DNA of 6,680 bases from Candidatus Solincola tengchongensis. Its GTDB lineage: Bacteria; Actinomycetota; Geothermincolia; Geothermincolales; RBG-13-55-18. Below the pieces are notes generated by a model. That model did not search any database, was not told where the DNA came from, and worked only from the letters and a program-made list of their open reading frames with translations. The stretch covers positions 1-6,680 of the forward strand of contig JACVJH010000383.1 of NCBI GenBank assembly GCA_015711895.1, in the 5' to 3' direction. Positions 1 to 5,900 of this stretch are shown piece by piece (the first letter of the stretch is position 1; each line of letters starts with the position of its first letter). Made by a program: the position numbers and the translations under genes.

Positions 1-354
1 GACTCCATCGGGGTCTCCTCCATGGCCCAGGAGTGGTACCTCGCCGAGGGGTGCACGCTGGGGGGCAATTTCGACACCTTCGTCCTGGTGCAGAACCCGG
101 GTACGGAGGTGGCCGGGGTGACCCTCTCCTTCCAGCTCACCCAGGGGACGGCCCCCACCTTCTACTTCGAGTTGGCTCCCGGCCAGAGGCGCTCCGTGTG
201 GCTGGACAAGCTGCCCGGCCTGGAGAACGCCGAGGTGTCCACCAAGGTGACCTCCACCAAGCCGGTGGTGGCGGAGCGCGCCGTGTACTTCAACTTCTTC
301 GGCAAGCAGGGCGGGCACGACTCGGTTGGAATCCCGGGAGGCATCATCGAATGA
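1..354 (+). CDS. C-terminal end of a secreted WYLAEG-repeat (DUF5719-like) protein, 5' truncated
   Basis: The frame is open from base 1 and stops with TGA at 352-354, so 117 residues of a longer protein are visible. The ATG at 22 is internal: the residues before it (DSIGVSS) match the end of a preceding repeat, as in the HDSVGIPG that closes this one. From W15 there is one full repeat: WYLAEG, then FVLVQNPG, a central beta-rich stretch, LPGLENAEVSTKVTSTKP, ERAVYF, and GGHDSVG. The same order recurs in the C-terminal repeats of the large protein starting at 2902. This copy differs in having CTLGGNFD where those have TTAWGFEE or TTAWGFDE, and VVAERAVYF where they have VICERAMY, so its central cysteine is missing. 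No sorting signal or membrane anchor follows the last repeat. The family resembles DUF5719, an actinobacterial surface-protein domain of unknown function; that assignment is from memory of the motif. Export is inferred from the family, because the N-terminus is off the window. Confidence 0.85.
   Translation, partial: DSIGVSSMAQEWYLAEGCTLGGNFDTFVLVQNPGTEVAGVTLSFQLTQGTAPTFYFELAPGQRRSVWLDKLPGLENAEVSTKVTSTKPVVAERAVYFNFFGKQGGHDSVGIPGGIIE
43..354 (+). repeat. WYLAEG-type protein repeat, last copy in the upstream gene
   Basis: One unit of about 103 residues, starting at the Trp of WYLAEG and ending at the stop codon. It is homologous to the four units at 5554-6680 but clearly diverged in DNA, so the two genes share a repeat family and not a recent duplication. 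Confidence 0.8.
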
Positions 355-423
355 ACTGATCGGTCCGCATCCACGACGGCGCCGCCGTCACGGGTCGCGG
401 GGCTCTAAGAGGACATGGTATCC

Positions 424-447
424 GGGGGTGCCCGGAAGGGCACCCCC
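424..447 (+). terminator. Perfect 10-bp GC hairpin, probable transcription terminator
   Basis: GGGGGTGCCC at 424-433 pairs perfectly with GGGCACCCCC at 438-447 across a GGAA tetraloop. It lies 70 bases after the stop of the upstream gene and about 75 bases before the next promoter. The following bases (TCTCGTGAGC) are not a real U-tract, so this would be a strong-stem, weak-U terminator of the kind often seen in GC-rich bacteria. An mRNA-stabilising hairpin is the alternative. Confidence 0.6.
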
Positions 448-519
448 TCTCGTGAGCGGCCACGGCGGCTTCCGTACCGGTAAACCGAGGGGAGCGGGAA
501 AAGGTCGGGAAACGAAGGC

Positions 520-528
520 TGATATAAT
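520..528 (+). promoter_or_regulatory. Extended -10 promoter (TGATATAAT) for the tyrosine kinase; leaderless start predicted
   Basis: A perfect TATAAT at 523-528 is preceded by TG one base away (520-521), the extended -10 arrangement. No good -35 lies at the usual distance, which extended -10 promoters tolerate. Transcription should begin about 6-10 bases after the hexamer, at 534-538, on or just before the ATG at 538. That leaves no room for a Shine-Dalgarno site, and none is visible. Leaderless transcripts of this layout are common in actinobacteria. Confidence 0.55.
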
Positions 529-537
529 GAGCGCGAG

Positions 538-2217
538 ATGGAGCTCAGGGATTATCTTAACGTAATTGCCCGGCGGAAGTGGATAATCATCGGGGCCACC
601 CTTCTGGTTGTGGCGGCGGCGCTGGTCTTTTCCCTACTCCAGAAGCCGCTCTACGAGTCGCGGGTGACCATCCTGGCGGACATCAATCGGGCTGGTGAAT
701 CGGCCACCCAGGCCCTCTACAGCTTGGCCTACGGCGACCCCAACACCTTCATCCAGACCCAGGCGGAGATCATCAAGACCCGTACCATGGCCCGCGACGT
801 CCACGACCGGTTGGAATACCTTTACGAGGAAGCGGAATATGACCGCCGGGAGGGCAAGGATGTCTTCATCCCCTCCTCCCTCCCCTCCCCCGAGGACATG
901 CTGGCCAGGGTGAAGGTGGATCGCACCCAGAACACCAACGTCTTCCAGATCATTTTCACCGACCACAACCCCATGCTGGCCCGCGACGTGGCCCAGGCCT
1001 ACGCGGACGAATACATCGAGGACCGCCAGCTCTCGGCCATCAAGCAGATCAGCGAGGCCCGCCAGGAGGTCTGGAACCGCATAACCGAGCTGGAGGCCCA
1101 GATACAGGACATCGCCCAGCGGGTGAAGCAGTACACCAAGGAGACCATCCCTCCCGAGCTGGAGGCCGAGGCCAGCCAGGCTGTCAACCTGTGGGCCACG
1201 CTCTACGAGAAGTACATGAGCCTGCGCATCGCCGAGGCCCTCGAGCAGCGCGGGCTGGAGATCATCGAGCCCGCGGAGCCGGGAGAGAAGGTCAGCCCGC
1301 GAACCACGCGCAACGCCGTGCTGGCCCTCTTCCTGGGGCTCATCCTGGGGGTAGGCCTTGCCTTCCTGGCCGATTACCTTGACGTCACCCTGAAGACGCG
1401 CGAGGACTTCGAGCACCACTACGGCACCTCCATCATCGGCGAGATACCCGGGTTCGGGACCTCGCCCGAGGAGGAACGGGAGATAATATACTTCACCGCC
1501 CCGGACAGTTCCGCCGCGGAGGGATTCCGCAACCTGCGCACCAACGTGCAGTTCCTCAACCTGGAAGGTGAAACCCGGGTGATCATGGTCACCTCTGCGA
1601 GCCCGGAGGAGGGAAAGACCTCGGTGGCCGTCAACCTGGGCGCGGCGCTCTCGGAAATGGGGAAGAAGGTGCTGGTGGTGGAGGCCGACCTGCGGCGTCC
1701 GGTCCTGGACGAGTTCATGGTGGAAAAACCTGCCAAAGGACTCACGGAGGTGCTCGCCGGCGCGGCCGGGATTGAGGAGGCTGTCATCTCCGTCGGCAAT
1801 ACCAATTTTCACCTCATGATCTGCGGGGTGAAACCCCCCAACCCCGCCGAGATGGTCGCCTCCCAGTCCATGCGCAACCTCCTCGAGCGCCTGCGCGGAG
1901 ACTACGACTACGTCATCGTGGACTCGCCGCCCGTGCTCTCGGTCTCCGATTCCGTGGCCATGGCCCCCATGATGGACGGGATCATCCTGGTGGCCAGTCA
2001 CGGCATCGCGGAGAGGGAAGCGGCGCGACGGACCGTGGAGCTTCTCTCCAAGGTGAATGCCCGCCTCTTGGGCTTGGTCATCAACAACGTGGAGGCCGCC
2101 GGCCGTTACGGCTACGGATATTATTACGCCCCCTATTACCGCTATTCGTACGGGGCCTCTGAGAAAAAGGGGAAATCCGCCTCCGTCCGACGCATCATGC
2201 GGCGGAAAAGAAAATGA
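538..2217 (+). CDS. Wzz/Wzc-type polysaccharide co-polymerase fused to a BY-kinase (tyrosine autokinase), 559 aa
   Basis: An inner-membrane protein that sets chain length and export of exopolysaccharide or capsule through cycles of tyrosine autophosphorylation. It begins MELRDYLNVIARRKW, typical of Wzz domains. A first membrane helix spans about 15-34, an extracytoplasmic domain about 36-258 with a likely coiled coil near 168-205, and a second helix about 260-279 after the usual PRTTRN segment. The cytoplasmic kinase follows: ExxRxxR at E328-R331-R334 (oligomer contact), Walker A SASPEEGKTS with K360, Walker A' VVEADLRRP (382-388; Glu replaces the first canonical Asp, a variant I recall in actinobacterial members), and Walker B VIVDSPP with D462. 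Nine tyrosines lie within residues 524-538, the autophosphorylation cluster. A tail with ten Lys/Arg in the last 17 residues follows. The extracytoplasmic domain is shorter than in the roughly 700-residue proteobacterial Wzc. The start is firm: an in-frame TGA lies at 520-522 and no other start codon intervenes. No partner polysaccharide gene is in view. ParA/MinD-type ATPases share the Walker motifs but lack the Wzz domain and tyrosine cluster. Confidence 0.95.
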   Translation: MELRDYLNVIARRKWIIIGATLLVVAAALVFSLLQKPLYESRVTILADINRAGESATQALYSLAYGDPNTFIQTQAEIIKTRTMARDVHDRLEYLYEEAEYDRREGKDVFIPSSLPSPEDMLARVKVDRTQNTNVFQIIFTDHNPMLARDVAQAYADEYIEDRQLSAIKQISEARQEVWNRITELEAQIQDIAQRVKQYTKETIPPELEAEASQAVNLWATLYEKYMSLRIAEALEQRGLEIIEPAEPGEKVSPRTTRNAVLALFLGLILGVGLAFLADYLDVTLKTREDFEHHYGTSIIGEIPGFGTSPEEEREIIYFTAPDSSAAEGFRNLRTNVQFLNLEGETRVIMVTSASPEEGKTSVAVNLGAALSEMGKKVLVVEADLRRPVLDEFMVEKPAKGLTEVLAGAAGIEEAVISVGNTNFHLMICGVKPPNPAEMVASQSMRNLLERLRGDYDYVIVDSPPVLSVSDSVAMAPMMDGIILVASHGIAEREAARRTVELLSKVNARLLGLVINNVEAAGRYGYGYYYAPYYRYSYGASEKKGKSASVRRIMRRKRK

Positions 2218-2250
2218 CGCGGTCCTCGCGGTGACGTCTCGTGACTCACT

Positions 2251-2267
2251 CGTCCGGCCTCCGGACG
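2251..2267 (+). terminator. Possible hairpin terminator after the kinase
   Basis: CGTCCGG at 2251-2257 pairs with CCGGACG at 2261-2267 across a CCT loop, 34 bases after the kinase stop. The stem is a perfect 7 bp and GC-rich, but no T-run follows. It is a weak candidate; the terminator could equally lie further downstream. Confidence 0.25.
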
Positions 2268-2806
2268 TCCGGGTGTTGTGCCCGAAAGCCGGAAGGCTCA
2301 TGGTTAAACGAGACCTGCGATCCATCCCTGTCGACTGCGTAGCGTCCCACCGGCTACGGGCTTCACGGCGTGGCCTCCGCGCAGCGTTGAAAAGAGGGGG
2401 GCTTAATCACGGCATGTCCCCACGGGTCATCGCGGCCCACTGGGCACTCACACGGTCGAAAGGTCGGGGCTCAGGGCCTGCGCCGCGGGTGACGTTGCGT
2501 TGAGGTCAGGTTGTATTGACCACCTGCAATGGATGTCGTTCCAGGACTCGGAAGTGCTGCCGGCACCGGGATGGGCGACCGTCCGGAAAGCCGAGGATGC
2601 CTCAAGCGTCGCGATGGAAGGCGATTCCGACAGACGAGGAAAGCGGCGCATCCGCCACTGGACACTTTACATCCCGAAGGAACCGGAAAGGAAGGCCATC
2701 CGAAAAGACGGATTGGGCACAGGTTTCTCCGATCGAATTCGAACCCTGGAGATCGGCACCGCTTTTTATTCCGGACAAGAGACCGACCTGAAGCCCGGGC
2801 CGATAA

Positions 2807-2836
2807 TTAAAGTTTTTTCCGTCTCGGAAGGATAAT
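2807..2836 (+). promoter_or_regulatory. Candidate promoter for the large surface protein
   Basis: GATAAT at 2831-2836 is a good -10 match (one mismatch to TATAAT). TTAAAG at 2807-2812 is a weak -35 match with an 18-base spacer. Both lie in the most AT-rich stretch of the window. Transcription would start near 2843, giving an untranslated leader of about 60 bases that contains the ribosome-binding site at 2891-2896. Confidence 0.35.
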
Positions 2837-2890
2837 ATTTATGAAACATTCCTTGGAAGAAAATCGTCAAGAGAACGCCGGCCCTTACAC

Positions 2891-2896
2891 GGAGAG
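2891..2896 (+). promoter_or_regulatory. Ribosome-binding site GGAGAG fixing the start at 2902
   Basis: GGAGAG ends five bases before the ATG at 2902. The frame has an in-frame TGA at 2842-2844, and only a GTG at 2896 competes, which overlaps the site itself. The ATG at 2902 also begins a clean signal peptide, so this start is favoured. Confidence 0.7.
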
Positions 2897-2901
2897 TGGA
2901 G

Positions 2902-2988
2902 ATGAGCCACAAGCGTCTCAAGGGCAGAATTTCCGCCCTGTTCCTCTGTTGCGCGGTCTTCCTGCTCGCCACCTTTCCCTCCGCGGCG
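2902..2988 (+). other. Signal peptide-coding segment
   Basis: It encodes 29 residues: a basic n-region (K4, R5, K7, R9), a hydrophobic core with two cysteines (about 12-24), and a small-residue end, S27-A28-A29, before D30. The residues before C16 (LFL) do not form a lipobox, so signal peptidase I cleavage is more likely than lipoprotein processing. Confidence 0.75.
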
Positions 2989-5900
2989 GATCCCGTGGTG
3001 AAGGACACGGCCGCCGGAGATGCCAACTCTTACCTATACGGCGGCAACGCCGGCGAGGTGCTCATGTACGCCTCCACGGCCACCGGCGACGTGAACGGCG
3101 ACGGCCTCCCGGACCTGGTCATCGGCCACGACCAGGGAGGCGACGACTTCCCCTATTTCTACACCGGCAAGGTCTACGTGTACTTCGGGCGCACGAGCCT
3201 TGACCCCGAGGTGGACCTGGGAACGGGAGCTGACCTGGTCATCAACGGTTACTACGGTAGCTTCCTGGGCAACTCGGTGGCCTGCGGGGACATCAATGGG
3301 GACGGTGTGGACGACATCCTCATGGCCGCAGGGCACGGCCGCCCGGACCTTGGGGACTGGTCCCCCTGGGACTTCAATGCCCGCCCTCCCGACCTCTACT
3401 TCTCCAGCGCCAACGGAGGGGAGATGTGCGGGATGAGCGTCATCTCCGGTGACATCGACGGCGATGGGTTCGACGACGTCCTCTTCGGCGCCCACCTGGG
3501 GAACGGCGGCATGCATCTCTATGACGGAACGGACTGGAAGGCACAGGGGCGCGCCAACCAGGACTTCATCCACGACCTGCACCTCATCGACGCCACGCAC
3601 GGTTGGGCGGTGGGGAAATACATCAGCGCTTACGACACCATCTACCGCTATGACGGGAGCGTATGGCAGGCGGACACCCTCTTCAACAAATTCAAGGTGG
3701 ACCTCCACGGCGTGACGGCGACCGACACCACCCACGCTTGGGCGGTGGGAGAGGGGGGAAAGGTGCTCTTCAACGGCGACTTCAACAACACCAAGGGCTG
3801 GGCGGAGCAGAACAGCGGGGTTGCCGCCACCCTGCGCGACGTCGACGCCCTGGATTCCTCTCGCCTTTGGGCGGTGGGGGACGGGGGGACCATCATCCAT
3901 ACCGAGGACGGGGGTTCCACCTGGACGGCCCAGGCGAGCGGGGTCTCCGTGACCTTGCGCAGCCTCTCCGCCGTGGGCCCCGGAGACGTGTGGGCGGTGG
4001 GGGACGGGGGGACCATCCTCCACTACGACGGCGCCTCCTGGTCCCGGGTGAGCCCCAGCCCCACCACGCGCGACCTTCACTCCGTGCACGCCGTGGACGC
4101 CACCCACGTCTGGGCGGTGGGGGACGGGGGGACCATCCTCCACTACGACGGCGCCTCCTGGAAGGCCCAGACCAGCCCGGTGGGGGTCAACCTCCGCGGC
4201 GTGTCCGCCTCCGGGCCTACTTCCGTCTGGACGGTGGGCGATTCCGGCACCGTGCTCAGGACCGCCGACGGCGGTTCCACCTGGACCAAGGAGGCGGTCC
4301 TCTTCACCCAGGACCAGCGAATCGTATTCGCCCTCGACGCCACCCACGTCTGGACCGCCGGGGACGCGGCCACCGGCCGCGCCTATATCGTCTGGGGACG
4401 CTCCCTCTGGCCGGAATGGGATTACTACACCAACCCCATCAAGCCCAACAAAGTGATCAACGGGGTGGACCCGTTGGACTCCGCCGGTTTCCCGGTCAGC
4501 CTGGGGGACCTGAATGGCGACGTCTGTGCGGACATGCTCATCGGGGCCTTTGATGCCGACGGCCCCGGAGAGCAGCGCGAGGGGTGCGGCGAGGCCTACG
4601 TGGTCTACGGGCGCCCCAAGGGCTCCTTTCCTTACTTCATCGACCTAGGCTCGGAAAGCGACTGCACCGTCTTCGGAGCCTCCCCTATGGACGGGCTGCC
4701 CTCTTCCGTCTGCCGGCCCCTGAAGGACGTGAACGGCGACCGCTACGACGACCTCCTGCTGGCGGCCATGTGGGCGGACGGCCCGGGAGAATCCCGCCCG
4801 GGATGCGGGGAGGCTTACGTCATCCCGGGAGGGAACCTGCCTCCCGTCCAGGACCTCTCCCAGTCCCCGCCCCAGGTGACCTTGTACGGGCCGGAGACAA
4901 ACGTCGGCGCCGGATACAGCGTGGAGGTCCTGGACTTCAACGCCGACCTCCTGCCGGATATTGCGGTGGGAAGCACCAGCGCGGGTATGGGGACGGAACG
5001 CCCCAACTGCGGGGCGGTCTGGCTGGTCAACGGGATCTCTTCCTGGCCTTCCCTGGTGGACCTGGCCGTCTCCTCCTCCCTGGCCATCTACGGCGCGGAG
5101 AGCAACGACGCCTTCGGGTTCTGTCTCACCTCCGCCGACCTGGACGGCGACCCGCAGGGTTACCAGGACCTGGTGGCCAGCAGCCCCATGGGTGACGGGC
5201 CCGGCAACACGCGGCCCGGGTGCGGTGAACATTTCGTCTTCCTGGGCCACGACAATTTCCTTCCCACCTGCACCGTGACCAATGTGACCGAGGGAGCGGT
5301 CCTGGCCGGCACGGTGAACGTGGAGGTGGAGGCCTACGATTTCCACGGCATCGACCGCGTGGAGTTCAGGGTGAACGGCACCCTCCGCCATACGGACAAC
5401 ACCGCGCCCTATACCTGGGGGTGGGACACAAGGCAGGAACCGGACGGGGCGGGGTACGGACTGCAGGCCACCGCCTACGACGTCAACGGCAACGCGGCCT
5501 CGGATTCCCGCCTGGTGAGCATCAACAACGCCGTGCCCCCTCTTTCCAGGACCTGGTACCTGGCGGAGGGGACCACCGCTTGGGGGTTCGAGGAGTACGT
5601 TCTTATCCAGAACCCCAACCCCGAAGGCGTCCAGGCCACGGTGACCTTCATGAAGCCGGGCGGCGCCGTGCAGACCGAGGTCTTCCAGGTGGGCGCGGAA
5701 TCCCGTTTCACCATCTTCGTCAACAACCTGGTCCCCGGAAGCGACGTCTCCACCCGGGTGGAGGCCACCCTGCCGGTGATCTGCGAGCGGGCCATGTACT
5801 GGAGAAACCGCTCCGGTGGCCATGACTGCATAGGCGTGACCTCTCCCTCCCGCACCTGGTACCTGGCGGAGGGGACCACCGCTTGGGGGTTCGAGGAGTA

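Larger units (their letters stand above)
2218..2901. other. 684-bp intergenic region without a convincing gene
   Basis: I see no protein that I can defend here. The longest + strand frame (TTG 2500 to TAA 2835, 111 codons) has mixed third positions unlike the flanking genes and no recognisable motif. Small hairpins are visible: CGTCCGG/CCGGACG at 2251-2267, AGCC/GGCT with a GGAA loop at 2287-2298, CGTAGC/GCTACG at 2338-2358, and ATCCG/CGGAT with an AAAAGA loop at 2698-2713. The last 100 bases become AT-rich and carry a promoter-like sequence. No tRNA fold and no c-di-GMP riboswitch core was found by eye. It could be a long regulatory leader, a small RNA or a decayed gene. Confidence 0.6.
3511..4374 (+). 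repeat. Seven-bladed WAVG/Asp-box (Ycf48/BNR-like) propeller
   Basis: Residues 204-491 contain units of about 40 residues of the form DATHVWAVGDGGTILHYDGASW. The signature Trp spacings are 45, 43, 41, 40, 39 and 41 residues. The segment starts with the back half of a unit (MHLYDGTDWKAQ, 204-215) and ends with the front half of one (VFALDATHVWTAGD). Six full units plus two complementary halves make seven blades with velcro closure. Ycf48/HCF136 and BNR-type proteins have this kind of fold; here it is probably a binding scaffold, since no sialidase catalytic residues are evident. Confidence 0.8.

Noticed and set aside
634..2325. 563-codon open frame on the minus strand opposite the kinase
   Set aside because: It mirrors the kinase gene, is rich in Gly, His, Val and Arg as expected of a GC-rich antisense frame, and has no family resemblance. 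The kinase on the + strand is unambiguous.
2281..2360. Fragments reminiscent of a c-di-GMP-I riboswitch (CCGAAAGCC, GTTAAACG, GTAGC hairpin)
   Set aside because: The conserved core (CACGCACAGGGCAAACC and GACGCAAAGCC) is absent and the hairpins do not fit the fold.
2730..2750. Minus-strand GGTTCGAAT, resembling a tRNA T-loop
   Set aside because: The flanking bases cannot form the T-stem and no acceptor, D or anticodon arm is present.
2500..2835. Possible 111-residue protein starting at TTG in the intergenic region
   Set aside because: Third positions are mixed, unlike the strongly G/C-biased flanking genes. There is no clear ribosome-binding site and no recognisable motif. A homology match would reverse this.
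2841..3203. ATG at 2841 with GGAAGG upstream (2826-2831), opening a 120-codon frame
   Set aside because: It overlaps the signal peptide and first FG-GAP blade in another frame for about 300 bases and reads as low-complexity Arg/Gly/Pro sequence. The frame from 2902 is clearly the coding one.
3034..4347. 437-codon minus-strand frame with repeated HRP motifs
   Set aside because: Its repeats (VVVEDGPPVPHRP) are the antisense reading of the WAVGDGG propeller repeats; the + strand frame gives clear domains over the same bases.
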